Shown: positions 1 to 8,216 of the stretch, in pieces
Layout of the letters: each line of letters begins with the position of its first letter
Numbering within the stretch: the first letter of the stretch is position 1
NCBI GenBank assembly: GCA_041656295.1
Contig: JBBADV010000007.1
Coordinates: 1-64,000 of the forward strand
Reading direction: 5' to 3'
Source of the DNA: Kiritimatiellales bacterium
Lineage (GTDB): Bacteria > Verrucomicrobiota > Kiritimatiellia > Kiritimatiellales > Tichowtungiaceae
Length of the DNA stretch: 64,000 nucleotides
Program-made: the position numbers and the translations under genes
The notes under the pieces: generated by a model
The model's database searches: none
The model's input: only the letters and a program-made list of their open reading frames with translations
What the model was told of the DNA's origin: nothing

Positions 1-365
1 GTCTTTTTCGCGCACATGCCTTTGAACCGGCTTGCGCCCGAAACAATGTAGATCACCGACTGACCCAACCCAACCATCCCTGGACCAACGGACAGGTTGA
101 GCGGATGAACCGAACATTGAAAGAGGCCACGGTGAAGCGTTATCACTATGGAACCCATGATCAGCTGAAAGAACACATACAGACCTTTTTGATGGCCTGT
201 CACTTTGCCAAACGGCTCAAAGCATTACGCGGTCTTACGCCATACGAATATCTCTGCAAACTCTGGACTTCTGATCCAGATCGCTTTAAATTTGATCCGT
301 TCCAGCACACTGGTGGGACTAAACATCTAGACAGGATGTCCAGATTCTTTTTAATTCTTCCATGA
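1..365 (+). pseudogene. IS481-type transposase, 3' part (5' end outside window)
   Basis: The reading frame is open from base 3, before the first ATG at 105, and encodes the end of a DDE integrase core with the typical segment TNGQVERMNRTLKEATVKRY followed by a GLTPYEYLC motif. The protein should end GLNI at about 331, just past the likely IS end at 325 (GGGACTAAACA). One extra G near 313, compared with the second copy at 43481-43735, shifts the frame and gives a foreign tail (TGGTKHLDRMSRFF), so the last codons are damaged. The first part lies left of the window, so the rest of the element cannot be judged. IS481/IS3-like membership is from family knowledge; the frameshift is seen by comparing the two copies. 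Confidence 0.75.
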
Positions 366-465
366 GAAGGCAAGTCTAAAGCCGTTTGACCTCAATGAGC
401 GAATCGAAACGCAATTGTGCCACATTGAAGAACTCAAAAAACAGACCGGGGAACCAGCCGCTTGA
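355..465 (+). pseudogene. C-terminal remnant of a second integrase-type transposase
   Basis: Directly after the IS end, a frame without an ATG reads FFHEKASLKPFDLNERIETQ and continues to GEPAA and a stop. The pattern 'LNPF-L---I---L--I--L' is typical of the extreme C-terminus of other integrase-type IS transposases. This suggests that the IS481-like element inserted into an older transposase gene. Only about 36 codons remain and no start is present. The family call rests on a short tail and is tentative. Confidence 0.35.
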
Positions 466-646
466 CAACCTGCACCCAAAGAACTGCCTCATAACCATCA
501 ACGATCAAAACCCCTCACCCCATCGGTGTCTTTTTGATATGAGGCAATACGCCTGTCAATTTTTTTCCTTCTCTTTATTGCCTCTTTGCGAAAAATCCGT
601 TTTCATCCATTTAAATCCGCGATGATAGATAATATAAGGAGGCAAA
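466..646. other. Intergenic region upstream of the Asp23 gene
   Basis: No gene is supported. The stretch is rich in short T-runs and contains fragments like 'TTGCCTCTTTGCG' and 'TTTAAATCCGCG' that resemble the degenerate repeat families found elsewhere in the window. A clear Shine-Dalgarno sequence, AAGGAGG, sits at about 637-643 before the ATG at 647. An open frame at 386-625 lacks any recognisable protein character and is left out. Confidence 0.5.
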
Positions 647-1048
647 ATGAGTAACGAAAGCGCAATTAATTATCCGATCCCTGAAGAGAAGGGCGAAAAC
701 GGACTTGGTTCCGTGCGGATTCATAATAATGTAATCTCTGTTATTGCTGCCGAAGCGGCGGCGCGAGTGCCCGGTGTGGTTGAACTTTCCGGTACGCTGG
801 TGGATGAGCTCGCCGATATGATTGGCAAGAAAAGCCGTGATCGCGGAATCCGCGTTGCCGTTGAATCCGAAAACAGCATTGTAATTGAGCTGACGGTCGT
901 ACTTGAATTCGGCATCAATATCCCGGATACCTGTGCAAAACTGCAGACCGAGGTGAAAGATGCGGTGGAAAATATGACCGGCAAAAATGTTCAGTCTGTA
1001 AATATTTCTGTGCAGAGTATCCGCCGTTCCGGCAAAACAGAGGCGTAA
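647..1048 (+). CDS. Asp23/Gls24 family envelope stress response protein
   Basis: This 133-residue protein has the Asp23 (DUF322) pattern: an N-terminal strand segment VRIHNNVISVIAAEAAARVP, then VVELSG and later a VIELTVVLEFGINIP segment. Members are small alpha/beta proteins that gather at the membrane, anchored by AmaP. The next gene, only four bases downstream, encodes an AmaP-like protein, which supports the call. The start follows a strong AAGGAGG ribosome site. It probably heads an operon with amaP and the PfkB kinase. Its stress role is known from Gram-positive relatives and is inferred here. Confidence 0.85.
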   Translation: MSNESAINYPIPEEKGENGLGSVRIHNNVISVIAAEAAARVPGVVELSGTLVDELADMIGKKSRDRGIRVAVESENSIVIELTVVLEFGINIPDTCAKLQTEVKDAVENMTGKNVQSVNISVQSIRRSGKTEA

Positions 1049-1052
1049 TAGT

Positions 1053-1592
1053 ATGAAAAAACTTTTGCATGGATTAAGTATTATTCTGCTGGTGCTGCTG
1101 CCGCTGATGTTCGGCGGTGTAATTGTGTACGGCAGCCTGTTCCAAAGAATTGACGAAATTCTCTCGCCGGTTCGCGATTCAAAACTGACCGGCATCATGA
1201 CGGGGCTGATTCTGATTCTGATTGCACTGCTTTATCTGTTCACGCTCGGCAAGCGCCGTCCGAAAGTAAAATCCATTTCGTTTGAATCGGACGCCGGTGC
1301 TGTTTCTATCAGCGTGAACGCGGTGCGCGATTTTATTCGCAAAACCGGCGAAGAATTCAGCGCCGTGGAGCATATCGATCCAAAACTACGGGCCGACAAA
1401 GAAAACATCGGCATCGACCTGGACGTGAAGATAAAAGCCGGTTCGCGAATTCCCGAACTGTCGCAGGTGCTTCAAACCCGTGTACGCGAGAGTCTGCGCG
1501 ACGGACTTGGCATCACAGATGTCAGTGATATCAAGGTACGCGTTCAGGAGATTGTCGGTGATATCCCTGTACCGCACGGAGAAGAAAATTAA
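1053..1592 (+). CDS. amaP: Alkaline shock response membrane anchor AmaP-like protein
   Basis: The 179-residue product has two N-terminal membrane segments (about residues 5-30 and 44-66) with a short loop, followed by a cytoplasmic domain (about 75-170) that itself resembles Asp23. This is the AmaP architecture, which tethers Asp23 to the inner face of the membrane. The gene starts 5 bases after the Asp23 stop and ends 3 bases before the PfkB GTG start, so the three genes are probably cotranscribed. The gene name rests on architecture plus neighbour. Confidence 0.8.
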   Translation: MKKLLHGLSIILLVLLPLMFGGVIVYGSLFQRIDEILSPVRDSKLTGIMTGLILILIALLYLFTLGKRRPKVKSISFESDAGAVSISVNAVRDFIRKTGEEFSAVEHIDPKLRADKENIGIDLDVKIKAGSRIPELSQVLQTRVRESLRDGLGITDVSDIKVRVQEIVGDIPVPHGEEN

Positions 1593-1595
1593 TCC

Positions 1596-2510
1596 GTGAG
1601 AAGCAAATCGCCGCAACTCGTTATCGTTGGTTCAATCGGCATCGACACCATTGAAACTCCGCACGCAAGACGTGAGGAGATTCTCGGCGGCTCTGTCAGT
1701 TATGCCTGTATGGCCGCCTCCTTTTTTACGCGCCCCGGTATGGTCGGCGTGGTCGGTACTGATTTTCCAGCAGAGTATCGCACCGCATGGAAAAAAGCGG
1801 GTATTGATCTCGCCGGACTGCAAACTGAGCAAGGCCGCACATTCCGGTGGAGCGGTGTGTATGAACAGAATATGGACAGTCGCAGCACACTGTCCACCGA
1901 GTTGAATGTATTTGAAAATTTTTCGCCGGAAATTCCGGATTCATACCGCGCGGCGCCCTATCTTCTTCTTGCCAATATTGCGCCGGAATTACAGTTGCAC
2001 GTCCTTGATCAGATGACTGCACCGGAATTCATCCTGCTCGATACGATGGACTTATGGATCAATAGTGCGCGCCCGAAATTGCTCGAAGTCATTGCGCGCT
2101 GCACCATGCTCACCGTCAATGAATCCGAAGCACGTCTGCTTGCGGATACAAATTCACTGCTCACTGCCGCGCAGCGGCTGCTCAAGCTCGGTCCGCATTA
2201 TGTGTTGATTAAAAAAGGCTCCGCCGGCAGTATGCTTGTGTCTGATAACGGAATTTTTCTACTGCATGCGTTTCCTCCTGAAATGGTGAAAGATCCCACC
2301 GGCGCCGGTGATACGTTTGCCGGCGGATTGATGGGTGCACTTGCTGAAGCCGGTAAAATTGATGAAAAATCCATTCGCCAGGCGATGGCATACGGTAGCG
2401 TTATCGCAGCGTTCGGCGTCGAGGAATTCAGTCAGCAGCGTCTTGAGGAGATTAACCGCCGGCAAATTGACCAGCGCATGGATTTGTTCAAATCAATGGT
2501 AGCGCTTTAA
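1596..2510 (+). CDS. PfkB family carbohydrate kinase
   Basis: This 304-residue protein begins at a GTG and has PfkB/ribokinase features. GGSVSYA near residue 30 matches the N-terminal glycine pair, and DPTGAGDTFAGG at 233-244 is the second signature, with catalytic Asp239. The substrate cannot be told from the sequence; the family phosphorylates sugars, nucleosides or vitamin precursors with ATP. The gene lies 3 bases after amaP, an unexpected partner for an envelope pair. A plain cytosolic sugar or nucleoside kinase is most likely. Confidence 0.85.
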   Translation: MRSKSPQLVIVGSIGIDTIETPHARREEILGGSVSYACMAASFFTRPGMVGVVGTDFPAEYRTAWKKAGIDLAGLQTEQGRTFRWSGVYEQNMDSRSTLSTELNVFENFSPEIPDSYRAAPYLLLANIAPELQLHVLDQMTAPEFILLDTMDLWINSARPKLLEVIARCTMLTVNESEARLLADTNSLLTAAQRLLKLGPHYVLIKKGSAGSMLVSDNGIFLLHAFPPEMVKDPTGAGDTFAGGLMGALAEAGKIDEKSIRQAMAYGSVIAAFGVEEFSQQRLEEINRRQIDQRMDLFKSMVAL

Positions 2511-2586
2511 AAAAGAATATTATAGAGTCCACTGAAGCCAGAGATTTTTGGCAGGCAGGATGCCGCTGGATTGAAAGGAGAAAATT

Positions 2587-3276
2587 ATGGCAACGTGGGC
2601 AATCGTTCTGGCATGTGGTAAAGAGCAGGAAATCAGTCCGGGCACGGACGTTGCATTCCTTGCCCTCGGTTCACGTCCCATCCTCTCCCGGTCACTGCAG
2701 ATTCTTGAGCAAAATTCAGAGATTGCCGGCATTGTTGTCGTTGTCAAAAAAGACCGCATTGATACCACCCTCCACTTAATACGCTCTTTTGGCTGCCGTA
2801 AAATTTCTGCTATTGTCGCCGGCGGGTCGGTGCGTTTAACGAATCTGAAAAACGCTTACGCTCAGGTGCCGGATAGTGCCACCCTTGTTGTCGTACACGA
2901 TGCATCGCGCCCGTTTGTCACCGATCAAATCGTTACGGATAGCGTCAAGGCCGCCAAACGGTACGGCGCTGCCGTCACTGCTGCGCGCAGCGTTGACGCT
3001 GTAAAATTTGCTGCTAGAGGACAGAAAGCCGAAAAAGACATTGATCGTAACTCTATCTGGCTCGTCCAGACGCCGCAGGCATTCAAGCGTCCGGTTTTTG
3101 AAAAAATATTGAAAAGTAAAGAGAGGCTCAAAGACGATGAATCTGCGCTGCTCGGAAAAACAAAGCAGCCAATTCATCTCGTTGCCGCCACTGCCGGTAA
3201 CATGAAAATCCGCTCAGCTGAAGACCTTACCGTCGCTTCCGCCATTCTCAGTGCTTCCCGCAAAGATCTTCTCTAG
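2587..3276 (+). CDS. IspD/TarI-like cytidylyltransferase, degenerate nucleotide loop
   Basis: The 229-residue protein matches IspD (CTP + 2-C-methyl-D-erythritol 4-phosphate, isoprenoid MEP pathway) over its whole length. It keeps VHDASRPF at 103-110, AVTAARSVDAVK, LVQTPQAF, DDES at 183-186 and a final MKIRSAEDL. The N-terminal CTP-binding loop, normally A-G-x-G-x-R-x-x-x-x-x-P-K, is instead LACGKEQEISPGTDVAFLAL, without the glycine/arginine/lysine pattern. It may therefore be a paralogue with altered or lost activity. An AAAGGAG site precedes the ATG. No ispF is next to it. Confidence 0.7.
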   Translation: MATWAIVLACGKEQEISPGTDVAFLALGSRPILSRSLQILEQNSEIAGIVVVVKKDRIDTTLHLIRSFGCRKISAIVAGGSVRLTNLKNAYAQVPDSATLVVVHDASRPFVTDQIVTDSVKAAKRYGAAVTAARSVDAVKFAARGQKAEKDIDRNSIWLVQTPQAFKRPVFEKILKSKERLKDDESALLGKTKQPIHLVAATAGNMKIRSAEDLTVASAILSASRKDLL

Positions 3277-3342
3277 AAAAAGAAATCACGAATATTGAAT
3301 GAGAGCTTCAACGATCGTGAGGATCTGTGACGCGGGGTGCGG

Positions 3343-3348
3343 TATAAT
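3343..3348 (+). promoter_or_regulatory. Possible -10 box upstream of ilvC
   Basis: A perfect TATAAT lies about 80 bases before the ilvC ATG, within the 152-base gap. There is no good -35 hexamer at the usual spacing, so it is only a candidate sigma-70 promoter. Confidence 0.35.
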
Positions 3349-3428
3349 ATTCAGAATAATTCAATTTACGCGCTGTTGAAGTGCCGGTAGAGTGTGTGCC
3401 GGTTTTTTATCAGAGAAGGAGAGTTGTC

Positions 3429-4907
3429 ATGGGTCAAAACTATTTTAATTCACTGCCGTTTCGGCGTCAGCTGCAGGAGCTTGGAACCTGCCGGTTTATG
3501 GACGCATCCGAATTTTCTAAGGGCTGCGAATATGCTAAAGGCAGGAAGATCGTAATTATCGGCGCCGGCGCGCAGGGGCTGAATCAGGGACTGAATATGC
3601 GCGACAGCGGCCTGGATGTTTCCTATACACTGCGTGATTCTGCCATTCATGAAAAACGGCAGTCCTGGAAAAATGTGACAGAAAACGGGTTCAAGGTCGG
3701 AACCTATCAGGAAATGCTGCCGGCTGCTGACATCATCATGAACCTCACGCCGGACAAACAGCATACGGCGGTGGTTGAAGCAGTGATGCCGCTGATGAAA
3801 AAAGGTGCCACGTTTTGTTATGCACACGGTTTTAATATTGTTGAAGAAGGGACGGATTTCCGTCCGGATCTCACAGTGATTATGGTCGCACCGAAATCTC
3901 CGGGCTCCGAAGTTCGTGAAGAATACAAACGCGGTTTCGGTGTTCCGACGCTGATCGCGGTACATAAAGAAAACGATCCAAACGGCGACGGCCTTGAAAT
4001 CGCTAAAGCGCTCGCATCGGCACAGGGCGGCGATCGCGCCGGCGTGCTGGAATCGTCTTTCGTTGCCGAAGTGAAGTCCGACCTGATGGGTGAGCAGACC
4101 ATTCTTTGCGGTATGCTGCAGGCCGGTTCATTACTGTGTTTTGATAAAATGATCGAGCAGAAAATCGACGCCGGTTACGCCGCAAAACTGATTCAATACG
4201 GCTGGGAAACGGTAACGGAAGCACTGAAACAGGGCGGCATTACCAATATGATGGACCGCCTCAGCAATCCGGCAAAAATCAAAGCATTCGATCTTTCAGA
4301 AGAGCTGAAAGATATAATGCGTCCGCTGTTTGAAAAGCATATGGATGATATTCTCACCGGCGAGTTTTCGCGCATAATGATGGAAGACTGGGCGAATGGT
4401 GATAAAAATCTGCTCACCTGGCGTGAAGAAACCGCAAAAACCGCATTCGAAAAAACTGCTGCCGGAGATATGGCCATCAGCGAACAGGAATATTTTGATC
4501 ATGGAATTCTGATGATCGCCATGGTTAAAGCGGGCGTTGAACTGGCATTCGAAACAATGGTTGAAGCCGGAATTGAGCCGGAATCCGCCTATTACGAATC
4601 GCTGCACGAAACACCGCTGATTGCCAATACGATCGCACGCAAAAAATTGTACGAAATGAACCGTATCATTTCCGACACCGCCGAATACGGCTGTTATTTG
4701 TTTGCACATGCCTGTGTGCCGCTGCTCAGGGATTTCATGCAAGACATCGACACAACGGTAATCGGTAAAGGTCTGAACGCTAAAGATAACAGTGCCGACA
4801 ACCGCCTGCTCGTTCGGGTTAACGCCGCGATTCGCGAGCACTTTATTGAAGAAGTCGGCGCTGAACTGCGCGCTTCAATGACAGCAATGAAATCGCTGGG
4901 ACGATAA
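3429..4907 (+). CDS. ilvC: Ketol-acid reductoisomerase, class II
   Basis: The protein converts 2-acetolactate and 2-aceto-2-hydroxybutyrate to dihydroxy acids with NADPH and Mg2+, in valine, isoleucine and leucine synthesis. At 492 residues it is the long class II form, as in E. coli (491). It opens NYFNSLPFRRQLQELGTCRF, close to E. coli IlvC, and carries the Rossmann motif IIGAGAQGLNQGLNMRDSG near residue 41. Duplicated knotted helical domains follow. The start at 3429 is preferred over an upstream in-frame codon at 3381 because of the match to E. coli and an AGAAGGAGAG ribosome site. No other ilv or leu genes are adjacent. Confidence 0.93.
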   Translation: MGQNYFNSLPFRRQLQELGTCRFMDASEFSKGCEYAKGRKIVIIGAGAQGLNQGLNMRDSGLDVSYTLRDSAIHEKRQSWKNVTENGFKVGTYQEMLPAADIIMNLTPDKQHTAVVEAVMPLMKKGATFCYAHGFNIVEEGTDFRPDLTVIMVAPKSPGSEVREEYKRGFGVPTLIAVHKENDPNGDGLEIAKALASAQGGDRAGVLESSFVAEVKSDLMGEQTILCGMLQAGSLLCFDKMIEQKIDAGYAAKLIQYGWETVTEALKQGGITNMMDRLSNPAKIKAFDLSEELKDIMRPLFEKHMDDILTGEFSRIMMEDWANGDKNLLTWREETAKTAFEKTAAGDMAISEQEYFDHGILMIAMVKAGVELAFETMVEAGIEPESAYYESLHETPLIANTIARKKLYEMNRIISDTAEYGCYLFAHACVPLLRDFMQDIDTTVIGKGLNAKDNSADNRLLVRVNAAIREHFIEEVGAELRASMTAMKSLGR

Positions 4908-5063
4908 TCAGCGCCGGTACATGAGACGGGAGGCGTTTCGGCTGGTTTTCCGGCTGCCGGCTGTATTTCTAGAATAAGAAAATCTGTGCACGATCACAGT
5001 ATTGCGTATTTTTGCCCGGGTTCTGATATTGAAGCTTCTGGCATTCCACGAGATGGAGGAATT

Positions 5064-7715
5064 GTGAATAAAGAGTTTTTTTTGAAAGAGCTGAGCTCCG
5101 GTGTTTTTTATTACAGCCTGCCGGAACTGGAGAAGCAGGGCGGCTACGATTTTTCGCGGCTGCCGTTCGTCATTAAGATCCTGCTGGAATCACTGCTGCG
5201 GATGCAGGGTCATCCGGCGTACACGCCGCAGCACATTGATTCGCTGGCGAAGTGGAGCCCGGGTGCCGTTCAGGAAGAACTGCCGTTTATGCCGGCGCGT
5301 GTGCTGCTGCAGGATTTTACCGGCGTACCGTGTGTGGTGGATTTAGCGGCACTGCGGTCGGCCATGCAGCGCGCCGGCAAAAATCCGGCGCAAATTGAAC
5401 CGCAGGTGCCGGTGGATCTGGTAGTCGACCATTCGGTGCAATTGGATGCGGCGGGTTGTGCGGCGGCGCTGGAAATCAATGAAAAACGTGAATTTGAACG
5501 TAACGTGGAGCGCTACCGGTTTTTAAAGTGGGGGCAGAACGCGTTTCATACACTCCGCGTGCTGCCGCCCGGATTGGGAATTTGTCATCAGATTAATATG
5601 GAATACTTGGCAACATGTGTTGCCAAGGAAGGCACTGAAACACTAAGCACAAAGGCACAAAGAGACAAATCGGCAATTGTGTTCCCTGATTCGCTGGTGG
5701 GAACGGACAGCCATACGACGACGATTAATTGTATGGGCGTGCTGGGCTGGGGTGTCGGCGGGATCGAAGCGGAAGCGGCGATGCTGGGGCAGCCGATTCC
5801 GATTCTGACACCGGAGGTCGTCGGTTTTAAATTTACCGGCGCACTGCGCGCCGGCGTAACGGCAACGGACCTGGCGTTAACCGTAACGAAGATGCTGCGC
5901 GACAAAGGTGTGGTTGGGAAACTGGTTGAATTTTACGGCGCCGGTGCCGCGAATTTGAGTCTGGCGGATCGCTGTCCGGTGGCGAATATGGCGCCGGAAT
6001 ACGGTGCGACAACCGGATTTTTTGCGATCGACGAAAAGACAATCGAGTATCTGCGCGAGACAGGCCGCAGCGAAGAGCAGTGCGCGCTGATTGAAGCCTA
6101 TTGCAAAGTGCAGGGCATTTGGGGGTACGAAACGGAAGCGGATTATAATGATACGCTCGAGTTGGATCTTTCGCTCGTTGCTCCGGCGCTGGCCGGGCCG
6201 AGTCGCCCGCATCAGCTTTTGCATCTTTCAGATGTGAAAAACGCCGGAAGTCGAAAGCCTGAAAGTCAAACGTCGGAGACTTGCGGCCTTAAGACCTGCG
6301 ACCTTCGACAAAATTCCGTTGTTATTGCCTCCATCACAAGCTGCACGAATACGGCGCACCCGGGTCTGTTGATGGGTGCGGCGCTGGTGGCAAAAAAGGC
6401 GGTGGAAAAAGGCTTAACAGTGCCGGCGTTTGTAAAGACGTCGTTCGCACCGGGCTCGCGCGCAGCGGCGGCGTATTTAGAGAAAGCCAATCTGATGCAG
6501 CCGCTGAATGAACTCGGTTTTCAGATTGCAGCATACGGCTGTGCGACGTGTATCGGCAACAGCGGTCCGCTCGCACCGGAAATTGAAGAGGAAATCCGTG
6601 CGAAAAATTTGACAGTAGCGGCGGTGCTTTCAGGCAACCGTAATTTTGAAGGCCGTGTGCATCCGCTGACAAAAGCGAATTTCCTGGCGTCGCCGCCGCT
6701 GGTGGTGGCGTATGCGCTCGCCGGTACGGTGGATATTGATTTGTCGCAAGATCCTATCGGCACCGCAAAAGATGGTTGTGCAGTTTATCTGAAAGATATC
6801 TGGCCGACGACAGATGAACTGAATACAGCGGTGGCACAGGCGGCGGATCCCGAATTTTACACCGGCGTTTATAAGGATACAGCGGCAATCAGTCCGGAGT
6901 GGGCGGCACTCGAAACGGCGACCGGTCAGGTATTCGTGTGGGATGAACATTCAACCTATGTGCGCGAGCCGGCATTTTTTGCAGGCTGCGAAAAGCCGCC
7001 GGTGCCGCCGGCGGATATTTCCGGCACGCGCGTGCTTGCTCTGTTCGGTGACTTTATTACAACGGATCATATTTCTCCGGCGGGTAACATTGCAAACAAT
7101 TCACCGGCGGCGGAATATCTGCGTGCACACGGTGTGGCGGAGCGCGACTTTAACTCCTACGGTTCGCGTCGCGGGAATCATGAAGTGATGATGCGCGGCA
7201 CATTTGCGAATATTCGCATTAAAAACCGGATGATCGACGGCGAGGGCGGTCGTACCGTTTGTTACGCCGGGGATGATGCCGGTGAGGAGATGACGATTTA
7301 TGATGCGGCGGTGAGGTATACTGATGCCGGCATTCCGCTGGTGGTGATTGCCGGCAAGATGTACGGCGCCGGTTCATCACGCGACTGGGCGGCAAAAGGG
7401 CCGAAACTGCTCGGTGTAAAAGCGGTACTTGCTGAAAGTTTTGAGCGGATTCACCGCTCGAATCTCGTTGGCATGGGTATTCTGCCTTGTGAATTCATAA
7501 ATGGTGAAACGGCAGAAAGCCTTGGATTGACCGGAAAAGAGACAATTTCAATCTCCGGCATTGCTGGAGGTTTTGCGCCGGGCAAAATTCTTACTGTAAC
7601 GGCTGATGATAAAATATTTCAGGTGAAAGCGCGCGTTGATACGCCGCTGGAAATTGACTATCTGAAAAACGGCGGAGTGCTGAATTACGTCCTGCGCAAT
7701 TTTATTGTGCAGTGA
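5064..7715 (+). CDS. acnA: Aconitate hydratase, AcnA/IRP type, with two in-frame repeat insertions
   Basis: This enzyme interconverts citrate and isocitrate in the TCA cycle using a [4Fe-4S] cluster. The cluster cysteines are visible as ITSCTNT (Cys427) and YGCATC (Cys493, Cys496); GTDSHTT and the C-terminal swivel domain GSSRDWAAKG are also present. The start is taken as GTG 5064, directly after GGAGGA at 5055-5060, giving 883 residues (E. coli AcnA 891); an in-frame GTG at 4986 would add 26 residues without family support. Two linkers contain foreign-looking segments: residues about 181-202, from a palindrome plus repeat at 5606-5667, and about 396-415, from a 60-base repeat at 6250-6309. 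Both keep the frame and sit where the family has variable linkers. Confidence 0.93.
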   Translation: MNKEFFLKELSSGVFYYSLPELEKQGGYDFSRLPFVIKILLESLLRMQGHPAYTPQHIDSLAKWSPGAVQEELPFMPARVLLQDFTGVPCVVDLAALRSAMQRAGKNPAQIEPQVPVDLVVDHSVQLDAAGCAAALEINEKREFERNVERYRFLKWGQNAFHTLRVLPPGLGICHQINMEYLATCVAKEGTETLSTKAQRDKSAIVFPDSLVGTDSHTTTINCMGVLGWGVGGIEAEAAMLGQPIPILTPEVVGFKFTGALRAGVTATDLALTVTKMLRDKGVVGKLVEFYGAGAANLSLADRCPVANMAPEYGATTGFFAIDEKTIEYLRETGRSEEQCALIEAYCKVQGIWGYETEADYNDTLELDLSLVAPALAGPSRPHQLLHLSDVKNAGSRKPESQTSETCGLKTCDLRQNSVVIASITSCTNTAHPGLLMGAALVAKKAVEKGLTVPAFVKTSFAPGSRAAAAYLEKANLMQPLNELGFQIAAYGCATCIGNSGPLAPEIEEEIRAKNLTVAAVLSGNRNFEGRVHPLTKANFLASPPLVVAYALAGTVDIDLSQDPIGTAKDGCAVYLKDIWPTTDELNTAVAQAADPEFYTGVYKDTAAISPEWAALETATGQVFVWDEHSTYVREPAFFAGCEKPPVPPADISGTRVLALFGDFITTDHISPAGNIANNSPAAEYLRAHGVAERDFNSYGSRRGNHEVMMRGTFANIRIKNRMIDGEGGRTVCYAGDDAGEEMTIYDAAVRYTDAGIPLVVIAGKMYGAGSSRDWAAKGPKLLGVKAVLAESFERIHRSNLVGMGILPCEFINGETAESLGLTGKETISISGIAGGFAPGKILTVTADDKIFQVKARVDTPLEIDYLKNGGVLNYVLRNFIVQ
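5606..5667 (+). repeat. Palindrome plus A-rich degenerate repeat inserted inside acnA
   Basis: A perfect inverted repeat, CTTGGCAACA / TGTTGCCAAG with a two-base spacer (5606-5627), is followed by a degenerate short repeat of the type GGCACNNAGNNAC (about 5631-5667). In the protein this gives TCVAKEGTETLSTKAQRDKS, which has no counterpart in typical AcnA between EYLA and the FPDSLVGTDSHTT motif. Confidence 0.65.
6250..6309 (+). repeat. 60-base repeat unit (family B) inserted in frame in acnA
   Basis: The unit begins GTCGAA and ends TTCGAC, with a TTAAGACCT core. The same layout and core occur between yacP and trkA (8688-8743). It is exactly 60 bases, so the frame survives. It encodes a Ser/Cys-rich linker just before the ITSCTNT cluster motif. 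Confidence 0.7.
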
Positions 7716-7750
7716 GTTCGGCGTTCAGCGTTTAGAGTTCAGGGTTGATT
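7716..7750 (+). repeat. Heptad repeat (family A), left flank of the four-helix gene
   Basis: Five consecutive 7-base units, consensus GTTCAGG (GTTCGGC, GTTCAGC, GTTTAGA, GTTCAGG, GTTGATT), start directly after the acnA stop. Units of the opposite orientation lie at 8180-8216, so the two blocks form an inverted pair around the four-helix gene. Confidence 0.75.
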
Positions 7751-7813
7751 ATTGTAGAAGTTACCGTTGATTTTACCCTCATTTCTTTTAAAGTTTTGCG
7801 TCGGGAGAAATGG

Positions 7814-8185
7814 ATGAAGATCGAACGGTTTGAAGATATCGAAGATTGGAAACTGGGCAGGCAACTGGCAAATTTAATTTACGGGTTTACGGCGAATAAA
7901 CCATTCGCAATGGATTATGGATTGCGGGATCAGATTCAACGGGCATCCGGTTCTGTGATGCATAATATTGCCGAAGGATTTGATTCCGGTTTGAATCCTG
8001 AATTTGTAAGATTCTTAAGTTATGCCAAACGATCCTGCACTGAAGTGCAAAGTGGGCTTTATCTCGCGGTGGACCGGAATTATATTGCACAGAACCAATT
8101 TAACTCAGCATATCAATTGGCAGAAAAAGCGAAGGCCACAATTGGCGGTTTTATCCGGTATTTAAAAACTCATCCAAAACCCTGA
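7814..8185 (+). CDS. Four-helix bundle protein (S23 / 23S rRNA intervening-sequence protein family)
   Basis: The 123-residue protein reads KIERFEDIEDWKLGRQLANL, then a DYGLRDQIQRASGSVMHNIAEG core and an R-x-L-x-x-A-K-x-S segment, the standard pattern of the S23 four-helix family first found in 23S rRNA intervening sequences. Its function is unknown, though related Avd proteins bind nucleic acids. ATG 7814 has GGGAG upstream; an in-frame TTG at 7745 would start inside the left repeat. The stop codon (8183-8185) lies in the first CCCTGAA unit of the right repeat. The gene is thus bracketed by inverted heptad repeats between acnA and yacP. Confidence 0.85.
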   Translation: MKIERFEDIEDWKLGRQLANLIYGFTANKPFAMDYGLRDQIQRASGSVMHNIAEGFDSGLNPEFVRFLSYAKRSCTEVQSGLYLAVDRNYIAQNQFNSAYQLAEKAKATIGGFIRYLKTHPKP

Positions 8186-8216
8186 ACCCTGAACCCTGAA
8201 CCCTGAATCATGAACT
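8180..8216 (-). repeat. Heptad repeat (family A), right flank, inverted
   Basis: Four exact CCCTGAA units (8180-8207) are followed by degenerate TCATGAAC/TATGAAC. This is the reverse complement of the GTTCAGG units at 7716-7750. It supplies the stop codon of the four-helix gene and the start codon of yacP. Confidence 0.85.

Noticed and set aside
386..625. 79-codon frame upstream of the Asp23 gene
   Set aside because: Its first part overlaps the transposase tail in another frame, and the rest is low-complexity intergenic DNA.
3277..3428. Leader peptide or riboswitch before ilvC
   Set aside because: No run of branched-chain codons and no recognisable riboswitch fold; only a TATAAT box is visible.
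8180..8216. CCCTGAA tandem units as a CRISPR or microsatellite
   Set aside because: There are no spacers. The units have inverted partners and in-frame copies elsewhere, so a dispersed repeat family explains them better.
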